Source: Planctomycetota bacterium
Lineage (GTDB): Bacteria; Planctomycetota; SZUA-567; H5-PLA8
Assembly: GCA_027493525.1 (NCBI GenBank)
Contig: JAOSKN010000001.1
Location: 620,001-684,000 of the forward strand
Length of the DNA stretch: 64,000 nt
Direction: 5' to 3'
In this document: piece by piece, positions 27,155-36,130 of the stretch
Layout of the letters: every line of letters starts with the position of its first letter
Numbering within the stretch: the first letter of the stretch is position 1
The notes under the pieces: model-generated
Told to the model about the DNA's origin: nothing
Seen by the model: only the letters and a program-made list of their open reading frames with translations
The model's database searches: none
Made by a program: the position numbers and the translations under genes

Positions 27155-27278
27155 CGGCAGGGGCGAGCGGCGAGGGCCGAGGTTCCAGGTATCAGACGTA
27201 CGCCGCTCAGCCCGGGGCAGCTTCGCTGACCCGTGGCACGGAACGGCAGGGGCGAGCGACGAGGGCCGAGGTTCCAGG
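27154..27278. repeat. Two 36-base direct repeats after panB
   Basis: 27154-27189 and 27243-27278 are identical except for one base (GGCAGGGGCGAGCG then CGAGGGCCGAGGTTCCAGG). The first copy overlaps the last base of the panB stop codon. A looser version of GCGAGG..AGGGCCGAG appears at about 28737 in front of infC. Confidence 0.75.
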
Positions 27279-27290
27279 AACCGGAAACGA

Positions 27291-27318
27291 AAGAGGGCCG
27301 CGCGAGCGCGGCCCTCTT
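27291..27318. terminator. Bidirectional terminator between panB and the lipoprotein gene
   Basis: A perfect 12-base stem (AAGAGGGCCGCG with CGCGGCCCTCTT) and a CGAG loop between two convergent genes. Confidence 0.75.
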
Positions 27319-27345
27319 CGTTGGTATCGCGGACGCGAATACGGC

Positions 27346-27921
27346 TTACGGCTTGCGGTCCAGCTCGGCGCGATAGGGCGTCTGCCAGGGATGGGTCTGC
27401 GCCAGCCCGTCGCGGATCAGCTTCAACTGGCCCCAGTAATGGAAGATGTTGTCGCGCTGGTGCTCGGCGACGGCGACGCGAAGGCGGTGCGCGTTGATCG
27501 CGAGCAGTTCCAGCTTGTGGTGGTAGTCGTTGCCGAACTGGCGCAGGCGGTCCTCGTGCAGGGTGAGGATCGCGCGGGAGGATTCCTCGACCTTCTTGGC
27601 GGCCTTGGCGCAGGCGTCGTAGTCGTGCTTCGCGTCGGGGGCGACGGCGCAGAGCGGGGCGAGTTCGGCGTAGGCGGCCTCGAACTCCACGATCCGGTCA
27701 TGAATCGGCTCGCCGGCCTTCTGGGTCATCGAAGGGGCCGCGGGCGCGCCCTGGAAGCCCTCGTCCTTCTTCGCTTCCTTTTCCTTGTCCTTGTCCTTTT
27801 CCTTCTTCTCCTTCTTGGGCTTGGACTCGCCGTCGTCGCCGGCGTGCGCCGCCGGGCTCCAGCACGATCCGAGCAGGCCGGCCGCGATCCAAAGGCCGAG
27901 GCAGACTCCGAGCTTGCGCAT
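27346..27921 (-). CDS. Probable lipoprotein with Lys-rich linker and helical domain
   Basis: A 191-residue protein. The N-terminus (MRKLGVCLGLWIAAGLLGSC) ends in an LGSC lipobox, suggesting lipidation at Cys20, although cleavage after AHA at about 27 is an alternative. A highly charged Lys/Glu/Asp stretch follows, then a four-helix-like region (residues about 75-191) with IHDRIVEFEAAYAEL and RQFGNDYHHKLELLAI. It recalls cytochrome b562-like bundles, but no CxxCH is present and heme binding is not shown. The start at 27921 has GGAG upstream. It is convergent with panB. Confidence 0.65.
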   Translation of the reverse strand: MRKLGVCLGLWIAAGLLGSCWSPAAHAGDDGESKPKKEKKEKDKDKEKEAKKDEGFQGAPAAPSMTQKAGEPIHDRIVEFEAAYAELAPLCAVAPDAKHDYDACAKAAKKVEESSRAILTLHEDRLRQFGNDYHHKLELLAINAHRLRVAVAEHQRDNIFHYWGQLKLIRDGLAQTHPWQTPYRAELDRKP

Positions 27922-28094
27922 GGTTTCTCTCCTCAACGTATACCCGCGGTCCAATAACGCACCGGCGCGGGTTCGCCGCCCGCGCATGACTGTTTACCTT
28001 CAACGTATGGCGGCAACAATTAGAGCGAGGCCGCGGTTGCCCGTCAACCCGTAAAAAGGGAGGCCTTCTGGCGGGGAATTCGGACCGGAAATTG

Positions 28095-28122
28095 AAAAAA
28101 TAACGCGCGGCGGAGCGGCGTT
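28095..28122 (-). terminator. Probable terminator after infC
   Basis: On the minus strand AACGC and GCGTT flank a GC-rich centre and are followed by ATTTTTTC, 60 bases past the infC stop. The stem core is imperfect. Confidence 0.5.
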
Positions 28123-28181
28123 TGACCAAGCGCACCGGCCAAGTCCAGCGCCGCCCCGGGCGAATGCGGCACGAGGCGTCG

Positions 28182-28706
<525 letters not shown>

Positions 28707-28713
28707 GGCCGAT

Positions 28714-28719
28714 CCTCCT
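28714..28719 (-). promoter_or_regulatory. Ribosome binding site fixing the AUU start of infC
   Basis: AGGAGG on the minus strand, 7 bases before ATT at 28706. No ATG, GTG or TTG in frame lies at a suitable distance. Confidence 0.85.
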
Positions 28720-28790
28720 AAAAACAGGTTCGAGGGGCGAGGTCAGAGGGCCGAGCCAGGGAGCAGGCCCCAGAGTCGCGGTCCTCGGTT

Positions 28791-30845
28791 CTATTCTATC
28801 CCGTCCAGGCGCCGCTCGGCTACGGCCTTGCGGGCGCGCTCCACGAAAGCCTCCAGGGTCATGACGCCCAGGTCTTTGCGCCCGCGGGCGCGGACGGCGA
28901 CGGAGCCGGCCTGGGCCTCGCGTTCGCCGATGACCAGCAGGTACGGGATCTTCCCGGTCTCGCTGGCGGCGACCTTGGCGCCGATCTTGCCGTGCCCGTA
29001 GTCGGCGTCAACACGCAGGCCGGCCTGGCGCAGCGCGCGCTCGGCCTGCCGGGCGGCTTCCTCCTGCTTGTCGGTGATGTTGGCGACGCGGACCTGGACC
29101 GGGGCGAGCCAGAACGGGAAGGCCCCCGCGAAGTGCTCGATCAGCACGCCCACGAAGCGCTCCAGGCTCCCGAACGGCGCGCGGTGGATCATCACCGGGC
29201 GGTGGGTCTGGTTGTCGGAGCCGACGTAGCTGAGGTCGAAGCGCTGGGGCAGGTTGTAATCGACCTGCACGGTCCCGAGCTGCCACTCGCGCCCGATCAC
29301 GTCCTTGACCACGAAGTCGATCTTGGGCCCGTAGAAGGCGGCCTCGCCGGGCTCCTCGGTGAACTTCGCGCCCAGCCCGCGCGCGGCCTCGCGGCAGGCG
29401 GCCTCGGCCTTCTCCCAGAGCTTGGGATCGCCGGTATACTTGTCGCTGGCCGGGTCGCGCAGGCCGACGCGGACGCGATAATCGGCCATGCCCAGCGTCT
29501 TGAAGACGGTCTTTACCAAATCCAGGCAGCCCTTCAATTCGTCCCCGACCTGCTCTTCCATGCAGAACAGGTGCGCGTCGTCCTGCGTGAAGCCGCGCAC
29601 GCGGGTCATGCCGTTGAGTTCGCCGGACTGCTCCCAGCGGTAGACCGTGCCGAATTCGGCCAGCCGCAGCGGCAGCTCGCGGTAGCTGCGGTGCTGGCTG
29701 GCGTAGATCTTGATGTGGTGCGGGCAGTTCATGGGCTTGAGCAGGTAGCCGTCGATCTCGCCCTTGGCAAGCTTGTGCGCGAGATCGGCGCAGGTGCAGC
29801 GCTCGGAGGCCAGCCGGCTCAGTTCCTCGCGCATCACAATGGGTGGGTACTGACTGTCGGAGTAATATGGGAAATGTCCGCTGGTCCGGTAGAGGTCCAG
29901 CTTGCCGACGTGCGGGGTGAAGACTTCCTGGTAGCCGTGCTTCGCGAGTTCCTCGCCGATGAACTTCTGAAGTTCCTTGCGGATCGTCGCGCCGTGGGGC
30001 TTCCAGAGGACCAGGCCCTGCCCGACGGCCTCGTCGATGTGGAAGAGTTCGAGCTGCCTGCCGATCGCGCGGTGGTCGCGTTTCTGGGATTCCTCGATGC
30101 GCTTGAGGTGCTCCTCAAGGTCCTTCGCGCTCGGAAAAGCGGTGCCGTAAACGCGCTGGAGCTGCTGCTGGGTCGCGTCGCCGTGCCAGTAGGCGCCGGC
30201 GACGGACATGATCTTGAAGGCGCCGATCTTCCCGGTGTCGGGGAGGTGCGGGCCGCGGCAGAGGTCCTCGAAGTCCTGCCCGATCCGGCTGCCGGTGACG
30301 TAGAAGCTGAGGCACTCGCCCTGCGCGCGCTCGGCGTTGTCGAGCTTGTAGACGCTGCCTTCGGCCTTGACCTTCTTCAGGCCCTCCTCGCGGCTCAGCT
30401 CGACCCGGGTGAAGGGGCGCTTCTCGGCGACGATCTTCGCCATCTCGGCCTCGATCTTGGCGAACTCCTCGGTCGAGATCTTGTGCTTCAAGTCGATGTC
30501 GTAGTAGTAGCCGTCGTCCACGGGCGGGCCGTAGACGAGCTTGGCCTCGGGCCAGAGCCGGCAGATGGCCTCGGCCATCACGTGGGCGCAGGAGTGGCGG
30601 AGGACGTAAAGCGCGTCGGGGCTGAGGTCGCCGGCGCGGGTCTTGGGGGTAAGGACGCCGAAGACGCCGCTCTTTTCGAGCGGGCGGCTGAGGTCGAGGA
30701 TCTCGTCGTCGAGCTTGACGGCGTAGGCGTCGGCGGCGAGGCGCTTGCCGATGGAGGCGGCCACTTGGGCGCCGGTGGTTCCGGCGGGAAAGGAATGCCT
30801 CGAACCGTCGGGGTAGGTGAGTTCGATGGGGCTCGCGTCAGACAT
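28791..30845 (-). CDS. thrS: Threonyl-tRNA synthetase
   Basis: A 684-residue class II synthetase. The N-terminal TGS domain (IELTYPDGSRHSFPAGTTGA), the editing-domain zinc-type motif HSCAHVMAEA, motif 2 and the zinc-binding catalytic core (MNCPHH, YRWEQSGELNGMTRVRGFTQ, DDAHLFC) and the anticodon-binding C-terminus (GKIPYLLVIGEREAQAG) are all present, so both charging and editing of mis-made Ser-tRNA are expected. No T-box was found upstream. The ribosome site is weak (GAG). It is followed by infC after 84 bases, a common pairing. Confidence 0.97.
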   Translation of the reverse strand: MSDASPIELTYPDGSRHSFPAGTTGAQVAASIGKRLAADAYAVKLDDEILDLSRPLEKSGVFGVLTPKTRAGDLSPDALYVLRHSCAHVMAEAICRLWPEAKLVYGPPVDDGYYYDIDLKHKISTEEFAKIEAEMAKIVAEKRPFTRVELSREEGLKKVKAEGSVYKLDNAERAQGECLSFYVTGSRIGQDFEDLCRGPHLPDTGKIGAFKIMSVAGAYWHGDATQQQLQRVYGTAFPSAKDLEEHLKRIEESQKRDHRAIGRQLELFHIDEAVGQGLVLWKPHGATIRKELQKFIGEELAKHGYQEVFTPHVGKLDLYRTSGHFPYYSDSQYPPIVMREELSRLASERCTCADLAHKLAKGEIDGYLLKPMNCPHHIKIYASQHRSYRELPLRLAEFGTVYRWEQSGELNGMTRVRGFTQDDAHLFCMEEQVGDELKGCLDLVKTVFKTLGMADYRVRVGLRDPASDKYTGDPKLWEKAEAACREAARGLGAKFTEEPGEAAFYGPKIDFVVKDVIGREWQLGTVQVDYNLPQRFDLSYVGSDNQTHRPVMIHRAPFGSLERFVGVLIEHFAGAFPFWLAPVQVRVANITDKQEEAARQAERALRQAGLRVDADYGHGKIGAKVAASETGKIPYLLVIGEREAQAGSVAVRARGRKDLGVMTLEAFVERARKAVAERRLDGIE

Positions 30846-31132
30846 GCGCGAGGCTCATGGGACTGAGTTGCACTGCGAACCGCATCAGGCCAACGTCTCC
30901 TGCCAAGAAAAGCGCCTGCTGGCGACACGAACGGAACCCTACCACCGGATTGGAGGAGGGGCAAGGCGAATTCGGCGTGGGGAGATTGCGGATTCTTCCC
31001 AATCCGACCTGTCTGCCTCGTTATCGCGCAACTGAATAAGCGATGTTTGATACAAGTCCGCATGTGTCGCACTTGAAATCAAAAAGCTTGTGCCACGGCG
31101 GGCTTATTGGGACCACTACGCTTCGCCCGCAC
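30846..31132. other. Intergenic region upstream of thrS
   Basis: 287 bases without a gene. It contains an 8-base inverted pair CGGATTGG / CCAATCCG about 44 bases apart and a small CAAGT / ACTTG pair. These could be leader structures of thrS, but no T-box core or known riboswitch is seen. Confidence 0.4.
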
Positions 31133-31456
31133 TTATCCAAACCAGTCTTGAAACTCAAGCGCCAAGTTACCCTGCAAACAACCGATTTGTGTTTCCAATG
31201 CTGCGAGTGACACCTCAATAGGACGGTTCCCTATGATGTAGCTTACCTTTTTCAATCCAGTCGCGGGGAAATCCGGATGATTGGGATCCAGCTTGAAGTG
31301 CTGAAGGCTATCGTACAAATCCATCGCCGCCGATACCGGCAGCAACAGGAACCGGCCAGCAGGCCGCTTTTCCATGACGAGCCAAGGTCTGCGATCGGCC
31401 GTAGCTCCCAATCTGAGAGACGCGGCCTACAGATCGAGCGCCTTGGGCTCACTCAC
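31133..31456 (-). pseudogene. PemK/MazF-like toxin gene with an in-frame TAG
   Basis: The C-terminal 80 or so residues (RRPWLVMEKRPAGRFLLLPV, then HPDFPATGLKKVSYIIGNR and LQGNLALEFQDW) look like a MazF/PemK-type toxin. A GTG at 31456 overlaps the antitoxin stop (GTGAGTGA), the usual arrangement, and is in the same frame, but codon 10 is TAG (31427-31429), where a single change from TGG would restore a tryptophan. Translation might restart at TTG 31411 or ATG 31375, giving a shortened product. It is therefore probably a disabled toxin. Annotation by family is from motif memory, not a search. Confidence 0.5.
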
Positions 31457-31730
31457 GCGACGCGAGCAACTCCTCTACCCACTCCGACTCGTCAGGGTAT
31501 ATCCAACCGATGGCTTGCAGGTCATCGGGGCTCATCTTCGCCAACTGCTCTTCCGTATAGACCGGCTTTCCCTTGAAATGGTACGAGGGTACGGGAACGG
31601 CCAAGGGGACGAGCTTGACCCATTCGCCCTGCGGGCCAGACACGAGCATGGGTTCGTGGGAAGCCGTGACCTTCACGGCTGCTTCCGCCAAACTCAGCTT
31701 CTGAGCATCATCCAACGTCATGCGAACCAC
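31449..31730 (-). CDS. Probable antitoxin of the PemK/MazF-like module
   Basis: A 93-residue protein, gene order first, overlapping the toxin frame by 8 bases. Residues about 14-42 (AAVKVTASHEPMLVSGPQGE then WVKLVPL) resemble the DNA-binding part of Phd/YefM-type antitoxins, and the acidic C-terminus (YPDESEWVEELLASRE) suits toxin wrapping. The GTG at 31730 is favoured because GGAG lies 8 bases upstream; ATG 31721 is the alternative. A 7-base inverted repeat just upstream is a likely autoregulatory operator. Confidence 0.6.
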   Translation of the reverse strand: MVRMTLDDAQKLSLAEAAVKVTASHEPMLVSGPQGEWVKLVPLAVPVPSYHFKGKPVYTEEQLAKMSPDDLQAIGWIYPDESEWVEELLASRE

Positions 31731-31740
31731 GGCATAATCT

Positions 31741-31763
31741 CCAACCTCAAGATATCAGGTTGG
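31741..31763 (-). promoter_or_regulatory. Inverted repeat operator before the antitoxin gene
   Basis: CCAACCT and AGGTTGG, perfect inverse complements around nine bases, end 11 bases before the antitoxin start. Position and form fit autorepression by an antitoxin. Confidence 0.55.
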
Positions 31764-31861
31764 GGGGGCGCTCCGCAAGGCAGCAGGTCCGATTACTCCC
31801 TTGCCGCCAGGATGGCCGCGCTCCGGACGGGCAACTGCCACTCAATCCAAAATCAGATTCG

Positions 31862-32620
31862 CTACGCCAGCAGCTTCTTGACGTTCTGGAGGCACTTGTC
31901 GATGCACTCCATGGGCGGGAAGGCGTAGCTCTCCTGCTCGATGATGTACCACTCGGTCGCGCCGACGGATTCGCAGAGGTCGAAGCAGCTCGTCCAGTCC
32001 ACGTCGCCCTCGCCGATGAGCGCCTTGTCGCGGCCGGCGGCGTACTCCTTAAGATGCACCGTCAGCGCGCGGCCGGGATACTTGCTGACGAAGGGGACCA
32101 CGTTCGCGCCGCCGTGGAGCGCGTTGCCGGTATCGACCTGCATCACGACGTCCTTCTTCGTGTTGCCGAAGAAGGTGTCCCAGGGCAGCTCGCCGTCGAG
32201 CGGCTGGAACTCGACGGTGTGGTTGTGGTAGCCGGTGAACATCTTGTGCGGCTTCAGGCGCTCGGCGATCTCGTTGAAGATGCCCGCGGTCTTCTTCCAG
32301 GCATCCTTGCTGCCGCGGTACTGTTCCTGAAGGCCCGGGACGATCAGGAACTTGTTGCCGATGACCTTGTTGAACTCGACGGTTTTGGGCAGTTCGTCGC
32401 CGAGCAGCGTGTCGAGCTTGATGTGCGTGCCGGCGCACTTGAGGCCGTTGTCGTCGAGCATCTTCCGGAGGTCCTTCGCGGAGTGGCCGTAGTAGCCGGC
32501 GAACTCGACGCCCTCGTAGCCCATCTTCCCGATCTGCTTGAGCACGCCGGGCAGGTCGGCCTCGGCTTCCTTGCGCACGGAGTAGACCTGCACGGCGATG
32601 GGGATCTTCTTGCGGGGCAT
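31862..32620 (-). CDS. Sugar phosphate isomerase/epimerase family protein
   Basis: A 252-residue TIM-barrel protein of the xylose isomerase-like/AP endonuclease 2 superfamily. The metal-binding positions are seen as YHNHTVEF (with Glu on the same strand), MQVDTGN, TVHLKEY and IIEQES. AAGGAG lies 6 bases before ATG 32620; the frame extends to 32659 without support. Shorter than the related protein at 2706-3599 and only distantly similar to it. Substrate unknown. It is followed upstream by two period-7 arrays. Confidence 0.85.
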   Translation of the reverse strand: MPRKKIPIAVQVYSVRKEAEADLPGVLKQIGKMGYEGVEFAGYYGHSAKDLRKMLDDNGLKCAGTHIKLDTLLGDELPKTVEFNKVIGNKFLIVPGLQEQYRGSKDAWKKTAGIFNEIAERLKPHKMFTGYHNHTVEFQPLDGELPWDTFFGNTKKDVVMQVDTGNALHGGANVVPFVSKYPGRALTVHLKEYAAGRDKALIGEGDVDWTSCFDLCESVGATEWYIIEQESYAFPPMECIDKCLQNVKKLLA

Positions 32621-32696
32621 GGGCGGCTCCTTGGGGGCTGCGGTTGATGGTCCAGCCATGGTAGCGCGGGGGCGGGAGGCTCAAGTACGGCTGGAA

Positions 32697-32807
32697 CGGG
32701 AAACGAAAACGACAAAACGTGAAACGTGAAAACGGCTCAGCGCTCACCTCGGCTCAACGTGGCGTATGCGTTTAGCCCTATTACGAATTGCGTTTTACGA
32801 TTTCAAC
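32697..32807. repeat. Two period-7 arrays
   Basis: 32697-32731 holds CGGGAAA, CGAAAAC, GACAAAA, CGTGAAA, CGTGAAA; 32780-32807 holds ATTACGA, ATTGCGT, TTTACGA, TTTCAAC. The two have roughly opposite sense (AAACG against CGTTT), as in the facing arrays at 21147-21260. Confidence 0.7.
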
Positions 32808-32835
32808 CGACCCGTGCGACAAAGGCTGCAACGGC

Positions 32836-35800
32836 CTATTCCTCCGCCTGCGCCGGAAACGGATGGTTCGCGATCGTGAGCCGGTCGATGCTCGCGCCGG
32901 GTTCGCGGGTCAGCAATTTCAAGGCATGCGGGCCTTTCTTGAGCTGCATGACGTACGCGCCTTCCTGCTTGTCGTCCTGGTCGGCGACGAAGCTCCAGGC
33001 CCAGCGCGCGCCGGCTTTGATGCCCCAGGTCTTTTTCGCTTCGCCGTCCAAGGAGAAGTAGAAGGAATCGTGGATGCCGCTGGGTTCGGGCGCGAGGCAG
33101 CGCGCGCGGACGTAGTAGGCGCCGTCGGCGGGGACCTCGAACTTGAAGACGACCTCGCCCTTTTCGACGGGGCCGGGCTTCCCGTCAGGGCCGTCGGGCG
33201 GGATGGGCGTGTGGACGTACGCGCCGCCGGAGGCCTCGGGCGCCGCGGCCTGCTTCATGCCTCCGGCGAGTTCACCCGCTTCGGCTTCGACGAGATGCTC
33301 CCAAGGCGCATCCGGGTAGACGCGGGCCTGGACGAGGGCGGTGATCTGGTAGCCGGCATCGGTGCGGAAGGTGACGGCGGCGCGGCCGTCGCCCACCTCG
33401 AGGCCCTCGACGCTCAGGGCCAGCGCCTGCGGTTCGGCGGCGGTCTGGCCTTCGGCGGGGGTCACCTTCAGCCAGGGCAGGCTGGGGCGCGCGGTCCAGG
33501 CCGTCCCGGCCGCGGCGGGGACGACGAGCGCCAGCTTGCCGCTCTCGGGCTTGCGCGAATCCATTTTCACCCACTGCGGGGCGACGGCGAGGCCGTGCGG
33601 ACGCCAGGGGATCGGACGGCCGCCGAATTCGAAGGCGCCCATGTCGGGGGCCTTCCCGGCGAAGCCGTCGTTGACGCCGGGGAGCGGCTGGCCGGCATCG
33701 AAGCCCGGGGAGCCTTCGGCGAGGCGCCAGTCGCCGCCGGGTTCGTCCACGAAGACGGGCTTCTCGCGGACGGCGTGGGCCTCGGCGCCTTCCACGGCGT
33801 CGACGCCGCCGCGCCCAAGCAGGTCGTAGTCGAAGTCGTTCTCGGGGTCCTTGAGTTTGTCGTAGACGTCCGTGCCGCCGCCGCCGGCGAAGAGGTTGTT
33901 GCGCGCGAAGGCGCGGTAGCGCCCGCGTTCCTCGCCCGAACCGTACCCCACGCTGGCCAGGCCCCGGCCGGGACCGTAGACGGTGTTGTGGAGGATCAGG
34001 CCGCGGCCCAGCGACCAGCGGATCCCGCCGCCCATCTTCCAGGCGGAGCCGCAGGAGCCGCGGTCGTCGCCGAGCGGGCCGAGGACGTTGCGGTAGATGT
34101 AGGCCGGCCCTTTGCGGCAGGGCGCGCAACTGATCCCGCAGAGGCTGAAGGCCAGGCGGTTGTTGAAGAAGCGCACGTTGATCTGCCCGCCGTCGAGTTC
34201 GACGGCGTCGTCGTTGCTGTAGACGAGCAGGTTGTCGTGAATGTCGGTGTCGCGGAACGGCCCGCCGAAGACCGAGCCGTTGGAGAGGCTCTCGATCACG
34301 TCGTTGAAGCGGTGGCCGTCGGAACCGATGGCGTCGTTGTAGCGGAGCACGTGGTTGCCGAAGGTATGGGCGATCACGAAGGCCTGCGGGCCCATGGGGT
34401 GCCCGAGGGACCAGTTGTTGGCGTGGCCGCGCGGCGTGTGGATGAAGTTGTGCTCGGCGACGACGGCCGCGCTGCCGAGATCGATCTTGATCCCGGCGTG
34501 GTAGTTGATGCGCCTGCCGTTGGCGTCGACGAAGCGCCCGTCGGGGCCGGGGGCGCCGGGCGTCCCCCACCCGCGCATCTCGCAATGGCGGATGCGCACG
34601 CGGTCGCTGTGCCGGACGCGGACGGCGTTCTCGGTCCCGCCCAGTACGGTCACGCCTTCCAGCACGACGCAGCTCGAATTACGGATCAGGACGGCATCGG
34701 GCGCGGCCGTGCCGGCGTCGATGACGACGCGCGCGCCGGCGGCGGGGCGGTAGACGATCCAGGCGTCGGGCTTGCCGCGGGCTTCGATGAGCAGCGGCTC
34801 GTTGCGCGTGCCGCCGGGCAGTTCGCGCACCTCGCCGACCGGGATCTCCTCGGCCCAGGTCGCCGATTCGAGGACGAGTTGGCGGGCTTCGCCCAGGGAT
34901 TCCGGGTCGGCCGGACTGAGCGCGACCTCGTAGGCCGTCCCCGGCTCCAGGCCGAGCAGGCTGCCGCGGAACTGCCGGTCGATGCGGTCGGGGACGAGGT
35001 CCAGGGCCTTGCGCCACGCCGCGGCTCCCTTCTTGCGATACGCGACCGCGCACGCGGCGTTGTCGTTGGCGTCGCCCTCGTAGCGGACGTAGAGGCCAAT
35101 GGACTGGAAAGTCGGGACGGCCTGGGCCGAAAGGAGCCGGCAGGCGTTGGGCGGCGCGGGCGCTTCGGCAGGCGGGGCGATGGCGCCGGGGACGAAGGGG
35201 GTGAAGTCGCCCCAGCAGCCGCTGAGCCAGGGTCCGCGGCAGGCCTGGGACAAGCGGGGCCCCGCGGAGAGGCGGACTTCATCGAGCGCGCCGGCGAGTT
35301 CCGCGCCCAGGAGCAGGCTCCCGGCGGCGGGCTTGGGCGCGCCCTTGACCTCGTCGCGCCGGTCGAAGCCGAATTCGGCGTCCGCGGAGAGGCCGTGGAC
35401 GAAGACCTTGAGCGCCTCCTTGGGCGGCGCCTGCGGGTCGAAAGTCCAGGCGATGTGCGCCCAGCGCTCATAAGGGAGCAGGTCGTCGGTCTTGACTTCG
35501 CACGCGCCCTGGTCGGTCACGAGGCGGAAGCCGACGCGGGCGGGCGAACGGGAACCATTCAGCAAGTGGCAACTGAAGACGCCCGGGCAGGCCAGCACGA
35601 CGCGCTCGTCGCCGCCGGCGTCGCGGTCCAGCCGGACCCAAGCCTCGAGCGTGAAACCCTGGGCCAAGTCGAGGTCCTGCGCGAGCGCGACCTTCAGCGG
35701 CCCTTTTCCATCCGTGCGCCAGGCCGTTCCGACGACGCCGGGCTCGTACGCGCCCCCGCCGGCTTCGGCGGGCCGCGCGGCCGGCGAAGCATCTTCAGGT

Positions 35801-35934
35801 TTCTCGTCTAGGTGGAGCAGCAGGAGGGTCTCGGCGTCGGGCGCGTAGGGGCCGGGCGCCAGATAAAACCCCTCGCCCGCGCGGAGGCTCAGGACGCAGG
35901 CGCAACAGAGGACGGCAAGCCATTCGGTTCGCAT
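32836..35934 (-). CDS. Large exported LamG / parallel beta-helix / CBM protein
   Basis: A 1032-residue protein with a signal peptide (MRTEWLAVLCCACVLSLRAG) and AAGGAG just before ATG 35934. A LamG-type concanavalin-like domain comes first (about 80-240, DLAQGFTLEAWVRLD, ERWAHIAWTFD), then an Fn3-like region, then a right-handed beta-helix (about 380-700, VLIRNSSCVVLEGVTVLGG, DRVRIRHCEMRGWG, HNLLVYSNDDAVELDGGQ) like those of pectate lyases and other polysaccharide-acting enzymes. The C-terminus is CBM-like (about 900-1032, HLVEAEAGELAGG, GAYYVRARC). Function in external glycan binding or cleavage is inferred. Confidence 0.8.
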   Translation of the reverse strand: MRTEWLAVLCCACVLSLRAGEGFYLAPGPYAPDAETLLLLHLDEKPEDASPAARPAEAGGGAYEPGVVGTAWRTDGKGPLKVALAQDLDLAQGFTLEAWVRLDRDAGGDERVVLACPGVFSCHLLNGSRSPARVGFRLVTDQGACEVKTDDLLPYERWAHIAWTFDPQAPPKEALKVFVHGLSADAEFGFDRRDEVKGAPKPAAGSLLLGAELAGALDEVRLSAGPRLSQACRGPWLSGCWGDFTPFVPGAIAPPAEAPAPPNACRLLSAQAVPTFQSIGLYVRYEGDANDNAACAVAYRKKGAAAWRKALDLVPDRIDRQFRGSLLGLEPGTAYEVALSPADPESLGEARQLVLESATWAEEIPVGEVRELPGGTRNEPLLIEARGKPDAWIVYRPAAGARVVIDAGTAAPDAVLIRNSSCVVLEGVTVLGGTENAVRVRHSDRVRIRHCEMRGWGTPGAPGPDGRFVDANGRRINYHAGIKIDLGSAAVVAEHNFIHTPRGHANNWSLGHPMGPQAFVIAHTFGNHVLRYNDAIGSDGHRFNDVIESLSNGSVFGGPFRDTDIHDNLLVYSNDDAVELDGGQINVRFFNNRLAFSLCGISCAPCRKGPAYIYRNVLGPLGDDRGSCGSAWKMGGGIRWSLGRGLILHNTVYGPGRGLASVGYGSGEERGRYRAFARNNLFAGGGGTDVYDKLKDPENDFDYDLLGRGGVDAVEGAEAHAVREKPVFVDEPGGDWRLAEGSPGFDAGQPLPGVNDGFAGKAPDMGAFEFGGRPIPWRPHGLAVAPQWVKMDSRKPESGKLALVVPAAAGTAWTARPSLPWLKVTPAEGQTAAEPQALALSVEGLEVGDGRAAVTFRTDAGYQITALVQARVYPDAPWEHLVEAEAGELAGGMKQAAAPEASGGAYVHTPIPPDGPDGKPGPVEKGEVVFKFEVPADGAYYVRARCLAPEPSGIHDSFYFSLDGEAKKTWGIKAGARWAWSFVADQDDKQEGAYVMQLKKGPHALKLLTREPGASIDRLTIANHPFPAQAEE

Positions 35935-36130
35935 GGGGCTCCTTCTTGGTTGACGGCCATCCTTTCTACACCGCGAGACCGGCGCGGGTCGAGTCCCTTG
36001 CTCATGCGCGTGAAGGATTGGCATCCTCCTTGCGTCAGCTTAGCATGGTGTGGCGCGGGCACGGCGGCTGCCCCCCTGAAGGTGGGAAAAGCCGACACTC
36101 GCGCGCCCGGCCGTCTGGAGATTCCACGCG

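Noticed and set aside
30846..31132. T-box riboswitch upstream of thrS
   Set aside because: The conserved T-box core and its antiterminator pairing were not found; only weak GGTGG-like text is present.
31427..31429. TAG read as an amino acid
   Set aside because: TAG is used as the final stop of other genes here, for example at 21143-21145 and 42726-42728.
32788..35811. 1007-residue open frame opposite the beta-helix gene
   Set aside because: Composition-driven shadow frame without domains; the minus-strand protein has a signal peptide and recognised folds.
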